Assembly (NCBI RefSeq): GCF_000364225.2
Contig: NZ_AQFT02000001.1
Span: 4,717,501-4,781,500, forward strand
Reading direction: 5' to 3'
DNA length: 64,000 nt
From: Eubacterium plexicaudatum ASF492
GTDB taxonomy: Bacteria; Bacillota; Clostridia; Lachnospirales; Lachnospiraceae
Positions 36,658-46,514 of this stretch are shown one piece after another. The translations under genes and the position numbers were made by a program. The notes beneath the pieces were generated by a model. The model was not told the origin of the DNA. It searched no databases and worked only from the letters and a program-made list of their open reading frames with translations. Every line of letters begins with the position of its first letter. Positions within the stretch are counted from its first letter, which is position 1.

Positions 36658-38525
36658 CGAATCCATCCCTTTTAGATATGCTGTATAAAAGAATGGATTC
36701 GTTATTACATTAGTTTGCCGCGTTATAATATTTGACAAAGTATTTTCTAGTATATAGAATGGTGCGGAACCCATATTTAGCACGGCTGTGTGGAATAACA
36801 GTTCGGAATAGTCGTTTCCAAAGTATTCTTTGGCCTTGTTTTTTAATTGTAAAAATTCCAGATAACCAATATAATACTTTAAGTAATTGCCAGGATTTTC
36901 TATAATAGATTGATAGATTTTGGAAATTACGGCTGTTTCGCTAATGCCGTACTTTCCGAGAAAATCTACCGTATCTGCAAGTGTCCAACCATCGTAGTGT
37001 ACACCCATATCTATGGTTGCATAAAGGCTTAATGTAGCATCTTGATTTAACATAAAAGCTTTTGCTAGTGTTTGGTCCGGACATGCATAGTCATAAGAAA
37101 GCATTTCTACATAAGTAGCCCAGCCTTCCGTATAACCGCCATGATAAAGGATGTAACGGACAGGAGAGAGTTTTTTGGAATAGGAATATATGGTCTGGTA
37201 TAAGTGTCCGGGATAGCCTTCATGAGCTAATGTTGTAAATAATTCAATTTCGTTATAATTATTTCCCGGATTAATATAAATACAATTATTCGTATATTGA
37301 TCCATTGGAGCTGTCAGGTAAAAAGCGGGCGATAAAAAGTCCTGCAGCTTTTCATTTACGTTTTTGACGACATAAGAAGCCTTTGGTGCGGTTGGAAATG
37401 AGGTACGAATTTTTGTTTTTAAGCATTCAAGTATTTCTTCAGGTGTTTGATAAGGCAGCAAACCGTTAGACGCAGTACTCACTGTTAAATGGTTTAATTC
37501 CGTTAGCGCTTGTTCGCGTCGGTCTTCTGTCATTTTTTGAAGTTCGGTTATGCTGCGTGCAGAACCGGTAGTTGATTTTACAAGCAGTTCATAGTATTTT
37601 TTACCTTCTTCAAAGTAGCATAGTCCCTGTGGATTTTTACCTTCTTTTTTCAATGCCTTTAATACGGCGATCAGCTTATGGTAAGCAGGATATACGGATT
37701 CCTGTAAAAGCTTATGGTTTTCGTCGATGTATTTCTTCTTTTCATTTTTCTTTAATCCTTTTATCTGATCAAGCCGTTCTTTAAATGTAGTTTCCCAAAA
37801 AGAATTTTCGGAATTTTCAGGAAGAAATGCATGACATTGTTCAATGAGATGATCGACTGAAGTCTCATTCATAAAAAGACCGCGTTTGGCTTTTTCTTTT
37901 TCAAATGCACAGATCTGCTGAAATAATTTGTCATACTGTGATAACAGTGTTAAATATTCTTCAACGTCTTTTATTGTACGAAAGGTATATTCGGCAAGCA
38001 GGATAGGATATTCTGCCTGTACACCTCCGGTTGAACTGAGCAGTTCATCGTAATAATAGTATGGAGCGAGTTCCAGTTTTCGGTTAATCGTATCATTTAG
38101 AATATCATAGGTCAGTTGATCTGCAAGCGGCATGGCTGAAGGATCAAATTGCTGCAGTTCCTTTTTCAGGTTTTCCAGTGCGGCTAACCGAGAGGATTCG
38201 TATTGATTGGAGTATTCTCCAAATGTAACCGGATATTCCGATATTCCTGCCGAAGAGGGATCTGCCAGTGTATAATGCAGATTTAAAGTATTGGCAGTAA
38301 TCTGTGTTTGAAATATTTTTTTAAATAATGTCGAAAGGCAGATTCCTGATTTTCTTTATTTACAGTTTGTGCGCCTGTGTTGGAAGAACTCGTATGTACG
38401 GAATTATATTTTTGCTGGTAAAGACAGATTACGAGCAAAAATCCACATAGCGCATAAACAGGAAACGGTAATGAGGAAGGAAGTTTCTTTGCATCCGTCT
38501 TTTTGTGGAATATGAAATGCTTCAT
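36643..38525 (-). CDS. DUF885 family membrane-anchored metallopeptidase-like protein (one apparent frameshift)
   Basis: DUF885 proteins are large helical proteins with a zinc-peptidase-like HExxH-related motif, here HEGYPGHLYQ (near 37170). The N-terminal frame (38525-38283) carries a single transmembrane anchor (FPVYALCGFLLVICLYQ). A plus-strand T7 run (38316-38322) lacking one base separates it from the main frame. With the base restored the protein runs AFRHYLKKIFQTQITANTLNLH and on without interruption, about 627 residues in total. Substrate is unknown. The gene is alone on its strand. Confidence 0.85.
36653..36706. terminator. Hairpin inside the convergent 3' overlap of rsmI and the DUF885 gene
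   Basis: Arms 36653-36666 and 36693-36706 are a perfect 14-bp inverted repeat (AATAACGAATCCAT) with a 26-nt loop. It covers the last codons of both convergent genes and probably serves as a two-way terminator encoded within coding sequence. Confidence 0.65.
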
Positions 38526-38772
38526 AGGACCTCATAGTAAATGCGACAAAGAATATTCAAAATTTATGAAATGGGTATAAGTTTTGTGGGTTTGTGTATA
38601 AGTTTCCAAATAATTGTAAAGTGTGTGGATAAAGATTGAGAATATCTTTGCGATTTACTGTTCTACATAATTTGTATAATATATGAGGAATTAAAAAAAT
38701 AGAACAAAGCTGAAAAATCCGGCCCAATATCAATTTGATTTTTATAAAGGGCCGGATGATAGAAATAAATGA
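38526..38772. promoter_or_regulatory. Intergenic region with terminator of the glucosidase operon and a lone DnaA box
   Basis: Arms ATCCGGCCC (38717-38725) and its complement (38749-38757), followed on the minus strand by TTTTT, form the intrinsic terminator of the glucosidase genes. A perfect DnaA box TGTGGATAA lies at 38624-38632 in front of the DUF885 gene. Confidence 0.75.
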
Positions 38773-40437
38773 TTAAATGAAAAGTACAAATGCTTCATAA
38801 GGCTGAAGCTGAATTGTCTTGTTCTGATAAGAATGATTCATATTTGAGATCAGGCATTGTGCGTTTGTAAATGGTTCCGGGATTTCAAATGTGGTATTCT
38901 TTTCCGTAAAGCTGCAGACAACCAGCATTTTAGTATCTTCTAATGTTCTTGTATAGACGAATAAATCATCTGATTCCGGACAGAGCAATTCATATTTTCC
39001 ATATACAATGACCGGATATTGTTTGCGAAGCGCGATTAATTTCTTATAATAGTGAAATACGGAATCCGGATCATGTGTCTGTAATTTTGCATTAATCTGT
39101 GTATAATTTGGATTGACCGCAATCCATGGTGTTCCGGAAGTAAAGCCTGCATGTTCCGTATCGTCCCATTGCATTGGTGTTCTGGCATTGTCTCTGCTCT
39201 TGAAAGTCAGGCATGGCCAGAACGTATCATGAGACAGGCGTCCGCTTTTACACCATTCCTCGTACGCATGGATACTTTCAATATCCTTGAAATCCTGCAT
39301 GCTTTGGAACGGGTAATTCGTCATTCCAAGTTCTTCTCCCTGGTAGATATAAGGCGTACCCTGCATCATGTGCAGACAGGTAGCAAGCATTTTTGCAGAA
39401 GATTCTCTGTATGTTGGATGATCGCTGCCGAAACGGGATACGGCTCTTGGCTGGTCGTGGTTATCCCAGAAAAGACTGTTCCATGCCTGGCCGTATAATT
39501 CTGTCTGCCAGCGGGACATAATTTCTTTTAAAGTTTTTAAAGGTAATTTCCGATCGGTCCATTTGCCGTATTTTCCATCACTCTCTACATGTTCAAACTG
39601 AAATACCATATTCAATTCATTGCGGTCTTCTCCGGCATATAATCTGGCCTGTTTTGGAGTTACACCGGAAGTTTCACCAACTGTCATAATATCATATTTC
39701 GATAATACTTTTTCGTTCATCTCCTGGAGATATTTATGAACGTTTGGTCCGTGTACGCAGTACGGATTAAAGTCTCCGTATAAATCATGGACTTCTCCAT
39801 CCGGCATTTCTTTTGTTTTGGATATCATACTGATTACATCCATGCGGAATCCGTCAATTCCTTTTTCACACCACCAGGTCATCATGTCAAATACTTCTTT
39901 GCGCACATCCGGACAATCCCAGTTCAGATCGGGTTGTTTTTTGGAAAACAGATGCAGATAATACATATCTGTCTGCTTATCATATTCCCAGGCGGAACCT
40001 CCGAAACAGGCGCCCCAGTTATTAGGAGGCGTTGATGAGGATTTGCCTTCCCGCCAGATGTAGTAATCGCGATATTTATTTTCTTTGGACTTGCGGCTTT
40101 CCATAAACCATTTGTGTTCATCGGAGGTATGATTTACGACCAGATCCATGACGATACGGATGCCTCTGGCATGTGCAACTTTTAGCATTTCATCAAAATC
40201 TTCCATAGTGCCGAATTCGGTCATGATTGCCTGGTAATCGCTGATGTCGTAACCATTGTCGTCATTTGGTGACTGGTATACCGGCGAAAGCCATATAACA
40301 TCAATACCAAGATATTTTAAGTAGTCTAATTTTCCTGTAATTCCTTTTATGTCGCCGATTCCATCCGCATTGCTGTCCATAAAGCTGCGTGGGTAAATTT
40401 GATAAATAACAGATTCTTTCCACCATGTTTTATTCAT
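38773..40437 (-). CDS. GH13 oligo-1,6-glucosidase-like alpha-glucosidase
   Basis: This 554-residue cytoplasmic glycoside hydrolase family 13 enzyme has no signal peptide. Region I is DLVVNHTSDEH, the nucleophile Asp is in GFRMDVISMI, the acid/base Glu is in TVGETSGVT and the third carboxylate is in NHDQPR. QPDLNWDCP is the GH13 subfamily 31 motif. The Val after the nucleophile (DV) is the residue associated with alpha-1,6 specificity (isomaltose-type substrates). It starts 23 bp after the second glucosidase gene, so both share a transcript ending at 38717-38757. Confidence 0.92.
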   Translation of the reverse strand: MNKTWWKESVIYQIYPRSFMDSNADGIGDIKGITGKLDYLKYLGIDVIWLSPVYQSPNDDNGYDISDYQAIMTEFGTMEDFDEMLKVAHARGIRIVMDLVVNHTSDEHKWFMESRKSKENKYRDYYIWREGKSSSTPPNNWGACFGGSAWEYDKQTDMYYLHLFSKKQPDLNWDCPDVRKEVFDMMTWWCEKGIDGFRMDVISMISKTKEMPDGEVHDLYGDFNPYCVHGPNVHKYLQEMNEKVLSKYDIMTVGETSGVTPKQARLYAGEDRNELNMVFQFEHVESDGKYGKWTDRKLPLKTLKEIMSRWQTELYGQAWNSLFWDNHDQPRAVSRFGSDHPTYRESSAKMLATCLHMMQGTPYIYQGEELGMTNYPFQSMQDFKDIESIHAYEEWCKSGRLSHDTFWPCLTFKSRDNARTPMQWDDTEHAGFTSGTPWIAVNPNYTQINAKLQTHDPDSVFHYYKKLIALRKQYPVIVYGKYELLCPESDDLFVYTRTLEDTKMLVVCSFTEKNTTFEIPEPFTNAQCLISNMNHSYQNKTIQLQPYEAFVLFI

Positions 40438-40460
40438 AATTTTAATTCCTTTCCTGTATG

Positions 40461-42124
40461 TTATAATTCCAATATAACTGCCTGATAACCGTTTAATAGC
40501 AGTGTCTGCTGTTCCAGTTTTAAACTGCGGTCGTTGTTTAATAAGACTTTTTTAACTGCAGAAGGGAGTTCAACCGTCTGTTCTTCTTTTTGGAAGTTTC
40601 CGATAACGAGAATATTTGTTTCACCTTTGCGATAGTATGCCATTAAGTTGTGTCGATCTTCCCAGACAGGTTCTAAGGATCCATATACGATCGTTTCTTT
40701 GTATGCGGGATTTTTTCTAAGTGCAATGAGCTGTTTGTAAAAATTTCTTACCGAATAAGGATCATCTGTTTGTACGGCTGCATTAATAGATGTATAATTC
40801 GGATTTACTTTCAGCCATGGAGTACCTGTGGTAAATCCTGCGTTTGGCTGATCGGTCCACTGCATGGGCGTTCTGGCATTGTCTCTGCTGTATCTTGCTA
40901 CGGCTTGTAATGCCTGTTCCGGAGAAAGGCCGGCCTGTAACGCAGTCTGATATTCATTCAGCGTGGAAATATCATCAACGTCATCAATAGATGTAAAAGG
41001 CATATTTTCCATTCCCAGTTCCTGGCCCTGATAAATAAAAGGAATTCCACGGAGCATAAAATTTAAAGCAGCCAGCATTTTTTTGCTTTGTGTGCAGCAG
41101 TCCCCATCCGGAATATAACGGCTCACGCCGCGTGGTTCATCATGATTTTCTATAATATTGGATAAAAATCCGATATTGCCGACTTTTGCCTGCGCTTCAA
41201 AACAACATGCTTTATATTCGTCAGGTGTAATTTTTCTGGCATCGTACCAGCCCTTTTCACTGCCGCCGCATATTGTTTCATTAAAATCAAACATGCTTGA
41301 AAAATAGCCTTGTTCGCCTATAAAGTCTTTAATCTCTTCCGGCTTTTCGTTAAACACTTCACCGACGGTGAAAGCATCATATTTTTGAAATGTCCGATTT
41401 TTCATTTCACCGAGAAACTGTCCGATGCCGTGAGCTTCTTTTAACATATTTTCAATGGAACTTAAGCCATCTTCACGGTCTGGTGTATAATTGCGAAAAG
41501 GAAGGGCTTTTTTATATTGATAATTGCGTCAATGCGAAAACCGCTGATACCTTTTTCAAGCCACCAGTTAATATTTTTATATACTTCTTCTCGAAGCTGT
41601 GGATTTTCCCAGTTTAAATCCGGTTGTTTTTTATGAAAAACGTGCAGGTATTGTTTTTGTGTGCCAGGCAGGTCGTCCCATACGGGTCCTCCAAAATAAG
41701 AACGCCAGTTGGTAGGCAGTTCATTTTCCACTTTATCCTGAAGATAAAAGAAATTGCCGTATTTACCGTCCGGGTCCTGACAGGCTTTGCGAAACCATTC
41801 ATGTTCATCGGAACAGTGATTGACAACGAGATCCATAAGGATATACATGTCGCGTTTTTTAGCTTCCATAATGAGCTGTTCCATATCTTCCATTGTGCCA
41901 AAGCGAGGGTCAATATTATAATAATCGGAAATATCATATCCTTCATCGGCAAGTGGAGAGCGGTAGCATGGAGAAAGCCAGATGATATCTATACCAAGAT
42001 CATGCAGATAATCCAGCTTACAAATAATACCTGGAATATCACCGATGCCGTCTCCGTTCGAATCATAAAAACTTTTTGGGTAAATTTGATATGCTGTTTT
42101 ATCGTGCCACCATTTCTTTGTCAT
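40461..42124 (-). CDS. GH13 alpha-glucosidase, alpha-1,4-type (one apparent frameshift)
   Basis: This is a second GH13 enzyme of about 555 residues. The N-terminal frame begins MTKKWWHDKTAYQIYPKSF at 42124, where GGAGG lies 6 nt upstream, and contains DLVVNHCSDEH and GFRIDAIINIKK. A plus-strand T6 run (41508-41513) lacks one base. When restored the protein reads KKALPFRNYTPDREDGLSSIENML and continues to TVGEVFNEK (acid/base Glu) and ENHDEPRG. An Ala follows the nucleophile (DA) instead of Val, the pattern of alpha-1,4-glucosidases. It precedes the oligo-1,6-type gene in the same operon. Confidence 0.9.
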
Positions 42125-42173
42125 AACCATACCTCCATTCGAATTATTCGTCACTGTAATTTTTATTTATTTC

Positions 42174-42202
42174 ATTATAATGGCATTTTACAAAAATGTC
42201 TT
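42174..42202 (-). promoter_or_regulatory. Promoter of the glucosidase operon
   Basis: On the minus strand AAGACA (42202-42197), a 17-nt spacer and a perfect TATAAT (42179-42174) lie about 50 nt before the first glucosidase start and after the AraC-type regulator gene. The weak -35 fits an activator-dependent promoter. Confidence 0.65.
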
Positions 42203-42239
42203 ACACTTCTATGATTAAAAAATACGATATTTTGACTTT

Positions 42240-43163
42240 TTATAATAATTCCGTATTTTTGCAGGAAAGGTTTCGGCGATACTTTAACGGTGTGGTATTT
42301 GTATATTTGCGAAATTCTTTTAAGAAGTTGCCGAGATTGTTAAATCCACATTCCAGACAAATCTCCATAATCTGCAGGTCGGTTTCTTTCAAAAGGCGAA
42401 TAGCCTGTTTGATGCGATAATCGTTAACATAAGCAATAGGAGAACGCCCGATTGCTTTTTTAAAAAAGCGACAGAAATATTGTTCATTCATACTGACAAG
42501 ATCGGCAAGATCGTGAATGTATATTTTTTCTTTATAGTTTTCCATAATATAGGTAATTACTTTTTTGATCTCTTCTACACGTTTGTCATCATTTTTTTCC
42601 GAACGAAGAAAGAGTCTGTGATCCGATAGCAGCGCAAATATACGAAGAAGGCTTGATTTTATATACAGCTGATTTGTAACGGGATCAAACAGTGTACTTT
42701 TTTCGCCGGACCGTTCGTAAATATTCATAATATCTAAAAAAGAATCGCGTACGGGAATAAAGGCCGGCTGATCAGGCATCAGACAGCGTGGAAATATCAT
42801 GGTTCCGTGTTGTATAGGCTGAATCAGCCGTACCTGAACGGCATCGTAACATTCAAAGCTTAAAATATCCGATGAAAATACAATGGCTTCTTCTTCGGAA
42901 CTGTTATTATTTTCTATGACAATACTGTGCAGTTCACCAGGATTGATGAAATAAATGCATTCGGAACGAATATAAAAAGGTTCCATATTAATTTCTAGGC
43001 GGAAATCACCTTCAAAGAAATAGATCATTTCGATTTCTTCATGCCAGTGATGCTTGACCATTGTGCCTTTGGAAGCAAAACATGTCTTATAGGCTGCAAA
43101 AGGGAACGATTTTGTTCCATGATGGCGGAGTTCTTTTAACGTGGGTGATTGTGGCTGATGCAT
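42240..43163 (-). CDS. AraC-family transcriptional regulator
   Basis: The 307-residue regulator has an N-terminal cupin sensor (KGTMVKHHWHEEIEMIYFFEGDFRLEI, then YFINPGELHSIVI). It ends in two C-terminal HTH motifs (IHDLADLVSMNEQYFCRFFKKAIG and IMEICLECGFNNLGNFLKEFRKYT). It lies directly upstream of the two alpha-glucosidase genes on the same strand and probably activates them in response to an oligosaccharide. AGGAGG lies 6 nt before the ATG. Confidence 0.93.
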   Translation of the reverse strand: MHQPQSPTLKELRHHGTKSFPFAAYKTCFASKGTMVKHHWHEEIEMIYFFEGDFRLEINMEPFYIRSECIYFINPGELHSIVIENNNSSEEEAIVFSSDILSFECYDAVQVRLIQPIQHGTMIFPRCLMPDQPAFIPVRDSFLDIMNIYERSGEKSTLFDPVTNQLYIKSSLLRIFALLSDHRLFLRSEKNDDKRVEEIKKVITYIMENYKEKIYIHDLADLVSMNEQYFCRFFKKAIGRSPIAYVNDYRIKQAIRLLKETDLQIMEICLECGFNNLGNFLKEFRKYTNTTPLKYRRNLSCKNTELL

Positions 43164-43370
43164 GCAGAACCTCCTTGTCCGGTAATATGGTTATATAATA
43201 TGAAAGTAACATTGAAAGATGGAAAAGTCAAGGAATCCATCCGAATAGATTATTTTAATAAATGTCAAATATAATTTAATAAAATCCATCCTAATATTTT
43301 GAGAAACATTGTCTTTACGTATGGATTACTACATATATTATATGGAAGAAACAGGAAATCTGGTGTGAAG

Positions 43371-44024
43371 ATGAATTATTTATGGGGATTTATGATTGTG
43401 TCAGGAATCATATATGCAGCTTTTACCGGATCACTGCCGGAAGTGACACAGGCTGCGATTGATTCATCCAAGGAAGCGGTAACGCTTTGTATTACAATGA
43501 CGGGAGTGATGTCGCTCTGGATGGGATTGATGCGAATTGCGGAGAAAGCGGGAATTATTGCCGGCGCTGTGAAGGGAATGAAGCCTCTGCTGCGTTTTTT
43601 GTTTCCCACAATTCAAAAAAACCATTTGGCGAATCAGTATATTGCTGAGAATTTTATAGCGAATGTGTTTGGGCTGGGGTGGGCGGCTACGCCGGCTGGA
43701 ATTCGGGCTGTTGAGGAGCTAGAGAAGCTAGAGGAGAAACGCAGAGAGGGTAATTTTGAAAATATATTGGATGAAAAATATGGCAGAAAGAGAAAAAAAG
43801 GAAAGCTGCGTGTGGTACCGAAAGGGACTGCCAGTAATGAGATGTGTACGTTTTTGATTTTAAATATTTCATCATTGCAGTTGATTCCTGTGAATATGAT
43901 AGCTTATCGAAGCCAGTATGGGAGTGTTAATCCGGCGTCGATTGTGGGGCCGGCAATTGTGGCGACGTTGGTTAGTACAATTGTGGCGATAATATTTTGT
44001 AAAATTATGGATAGAAAAAGGTAA
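43371..44024 (+). CDS. spmA: Spore maturation protein SpmA-like (nucleoside recognition domain)
   Basis: The 217-residue multi-spanning membrane protein starts MNYLWGFMIVSGIIYAAFTG. It carries the Gate-domain features of SpmA: TMTGVMSLWMGLMRIAEKAG, FIANVFGLGWAATPAGIRAVEEL and TASNEMCTFLILNISSLQLIPVNMIAYRSQ. SpmA acts with SpmB in spore core dehydration. A charged insert of roughly 25 residues follows the GWAATPAG helix. The start at 43371 was taken because upstream codons lack a Shine-Dalgarno and family similarity. spmB, its usual neighbour, is not in this window; the accessory island begins instead. Confidence 0.88.
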   Translation: MNYLWGFMIVSGIIYAAFTGSLPEVTQAAIDSSKEAVTLCITMTGVMSLWMGLMRIAEKAGIIAGAVKGMKPLLRFLFPTIQKNHLANQYIAENFIANVFGLGWAATPAGIRAVEELEKLEEKRREGNFENILDEKYGRKRKKGKLRVVPKGTASNEMCTFLILNISSLQLIPVNMIAYRSQYGSVNPASIVGPAIVATLVSTIVAIIFCKIMDRKR

Positions 44025-44162
44025 TAGAATGAATTATTTTTAAAGCTGAAAGCAATTATACAATATGTGAAATGAATATTCAACAAAAAAGTCAAAATGT
44101 ATTGAATACTTTCCTAAAATATGTTATAAAATATAACACAATATAAAAAAGGAGACAGAAAT

Positions 44163-45485
44163 ATGTTTACAAATATAAAGATAAAAAATTATAAATCTCT
44201 TATTGATCTCGAAGTTAATTTTGCTCAAAAAAGGAATGAACCAAAGCCTATAATTTTAATATATGGTGAAAATGGAGTTGGCAAATCTAATTTTGCTAAC
44301 GTATTTTATACATTATGTCAGACGTTGCAAACTCTATCTGTAAGAAAAACTATACAAGAAATTTTAGAGAAGAAGAACAAAATTGCAGAAGTATCGGAAG
44401 AGACAATTTTTAAATTAATTTCTGAAAATCTAGGCGATATAGAAACGATAATAAAAAATTGCAAAACAAAAAATAGTAACGGAAATATGTTGTTAGAGTA
44501 TGGGTTTACAATCAATGAAAATCCTGGTAATTACTTGTTAGAATTTGACAATAACAGAATAGTTCATGAGAAATTAGATTTTGTATTAAATAAAAATAAA
44601 ACTAATTTATATGATATTACATCTGATAGAATAAAAATAAATGAAAAGATTTTTTTGGATAATAATTATGCAAAAGAATTTCGAGAGCTATTAAGTAAAT
44701 ATCAGGGAAAACATTCTTTTTTATCAATTATTTTATTTGAAATAGAAGAAAAAGCTGAAGGATATGTAAGGAATAAGATCAACGATAAATTATACGATGT
44801 TTTAGGTTCATTTATGACAATGTCTATTAGGGTAAAAACAGGAAATAAAGGAGAAAGAGGGAAGATTGGAATTTCACATGAAATATTAGGAAAATTGGAT
44901 AAAGGTGAAATTGATGTGTCAGATGAAAAAGAATTAAACAAAGCAGAAGAAATGGTAAATGAGTTTTTTACATTAGTGTATTCTGATATTAAAGAAGCAT
45001 ATTATAAAAAAGAGATTAAAGAAGAAAAAATATTATATGAATTAATGTTTAAGAAACTTATTTTTGGAAAAATTGTTGATATTGAAGTTGAATACGAGTC
45101 AACTGGTACATTACATTTGTTGGATATTTTACCATATTTATTAATGGGAATTGAAGGAAGGACAGTTGTAATTGATGAATTGGATTCAGGCATACACGAT
45201 TTACTAGTTAATAATATTTTGTGTAATGTACTTGATTCAATTAATGGGCAATTGATAATTACTACCCACAATACAACGTTATTGGAAACAGATATTGATC
45301 CTGCATATATTTATACGTTTATGGTTGATTCAGATGCAAATAAAACATTAACGTCAATTATGTCATATGAAGATAGAGCCCATCCAAATCTAAATTATAG
45401 AAGTAGATATCTGAAAGGAATGTACGGTGGCATACCAATTAGCAGAGATATTGATTTCTTTGAATTATTGGAAATTTTAGATTAG
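44163..45485 (+). CDS. AAA15/RloA-like ABC-type ATPase of a defence module
   Basis: The 440-residue SMC/OLD-like ATPase has Walker A GENGVGKS at residues 35-42, Walker B TVVIDELDSGIH near 333-344 and the following switch ITTHNTTLL. The C-terminus SRYLKGMYGGIP is characteristic of AAA15 ATPases. A GGAG Shine-Dalgarno precedes the ATG. It is followed after 11 bp by a TOPRIM/RloB-like gene, the arrangement of restriction-linked RloA-RloB pairs and akin to OLD/PARIS-type ATPase plus TOPRIM defence systems. It is markedly more AT-rich than the flanking genes, suggesting horizontal transfer. Confidence 0.85.
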   Translation: MFTNIKIKNYKSLIDLEVNFAQKRNEPKPIILIYGENGVGKSNFANVFYTLCQTLQTLSVRKTIQEILEKKNKIAEVSEETIFKLISENLGDIETIIKNCKTKNSNGNMLLEYGFTINENPGNYLLEFDNNRIVHEKLDFVLNKNKTNLYDITSDRIKINEKIFLDNNYAKEFRELLSKYQGKHSFLSIILFEIEEKAEGYVRNKINDKLYDVLGSFMTMSIRVKTGNKGERGKIGISHEILGKLDKGEIDVSDEKELNKAEEMVNEFFTLVYSDIKEAYYKKEIKEEKILYELMFKKLIFGKIVDIEVEYESTGTLHLLDILPYLLMGIEGRTVVIDELDSGIHDLLVNNILCNVLDSINGQLIITTHNTTLLETDIDPAYIYTFMVDSDANKTLTSIMSYEDRAHPNLNYRSRYLKGMYGGIPISRDIDFFELLEILD

Positions 45486-45496
45486 GAGATAGATTT

Positions 45497-46099
45497 ATGC
45501 CAAAGATGAAACCTTGTTATCTTAAATTTGTTGTAATAGTTCATGGGAAGTCAGAAAAGCAATTGTGTGATTATATAAAGTCTAATTTGAGAATAAAAAT
45601 GGAAATTATAAGTGAAAAGAAAGGAGAAAAGTCTATCCAAATAAATAGCCTTAAACATATATTGCAAGACAAACGTTTTTATTCACTAGATAGTTTTTCT
45701 AATTTTTTTGAAGATGCAGAAATAATTCGCGAAAAAACAAAGAAAAAGTTATCTTCAAATTTTAGAATTTTTATTATTATGGATACAGATGATTGTACAG
45801 AAGAACAAAAGAAAAATTTTATTACGAAACAAATGTTTAAAACACACTGGGCATATGATTATATAGTTCCTATATTTAATATACCGGATTTAGAAGCTAT
45901 TATGGTAAAAGCCGGAATAAAGTTTGAAAAGAAAGGGGTTAAGAGAAAAACGGAATATATTAAAATCTTTCCAACCGATAAAAGATATTCAAATAGAGAA
46001 GGTATCGAATTGAAATCATTTGCAGAAAATTTGTCTAAGGTTCAAGAGACGAATTTGCATAATTTTATACAATACTGTCTAGCCGTAAATAAAAATTGA
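45497..46099 (+). CDS. RloB-like TOPRIM-fold protein, partner of the ATPase
   Basis: This 200-residue protein has a TOPRIM-like layout. KFVVIVHGKSEKQLCDYI supplies the conserved Glu (E20). FRIFIIMDTDDC (residues 90-100) gives the DxD pair, and the later IPDLEAIM motif is typical of RloB/OLD-nuclease-like proteins. The predicted role is a metal-dependent nuclease effector triggered by the upstream ATPase. AGGAG lies before the ATG and a hairpin follows the gene. Confidence 0.75.
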   Translation: MPKMKPCYLKFVVIVHGKSEKQLCDYIKSNLRIKMEIISEKKGEKSIQINSLKHILQDKRFYSLDSFSNFFEDAEIIREKTKKKLSSNFRIFIIMDTDDCTEEQKKNFITKQMFKTHWAYDYIVPIFNIPDLEAIMVKAGIKFEKKGVKRKTEYIKIFPTDKRYSNREGIELKSFAENLSKVQETNLHNFIQYCLAVNKN

Positions 46100-46130
46100 A
46101 AGTATGTTTTTTCTTAAATGAGGCGAACTT

Positions 46131-46159
46131 TGTTGATAAAAGATAAAGTTTTATCAACA
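46131..46159 (+). terminator. Hairpin after the RloB-like gene
   Basis: A perfect 11-bp stem (TGTTGATAAAA at 46131-46141 and its complement at 46149-46159) with a 7-nt loop. It lacks a T tract but separates the two accessory modules. Confidence 0.5.
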
Positions 46160-46253
46160 CTTGTAATGATAATATTAGAAATTTAATAAGAATAGAAATA
46201 TTTTCGTGTCACTAACTTGACTCAAGCGGGATTACGGGAATCCTCAAAAAATT

Positions 46254-46514
46254 TTGGAAGGCACTGATGATAAGAAGATAAAAATGTTAAAATCTCATAA
46301 TTTGGAGAGAATATTAAAAGAGTTAGGACAGCAGGGAAATTTTAAATTTCCACGATTGAAAACGGTACATAAAAATATTGTAGACACGGAAACTTATCAT
46401 CAGATTTACCGATACTGCATTAACACACAGGAAAAACAATTAGACAAGGAAGAAAAGATAGAGGATTCATTATATGATATCGCTTGTTGGATAAAGGAAG
46501 GGATGAGAAGATAA
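46254..46514 (+). CDS. Small hypothetical protein ahead of the KGGVGR ATPase
   Basis: This helical, charged protein of about 86 residues (KMLKSHNLERILKELGQQG, FPRLKTVHKN, EDSLYDIACWIKEGMRR) was not recognised. The start is uncertain: the TTG at 46254 is used here, but the frame is open back to 46220 and no Shine-Dalgarno is clear, so the 5' end may be truncated. Its stop overlaps the next ATG as TAATG, indicating translational coupling with the large ATPase. Confidence 0.5.
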   Translation: MEGTDDKKIKMLKSHNLERILKELGQQGNFKFPRLKTVHKNIVDTETYHQIYRYCINTQEKQLDKEEKIEDSLYDIACWIKEGMRR

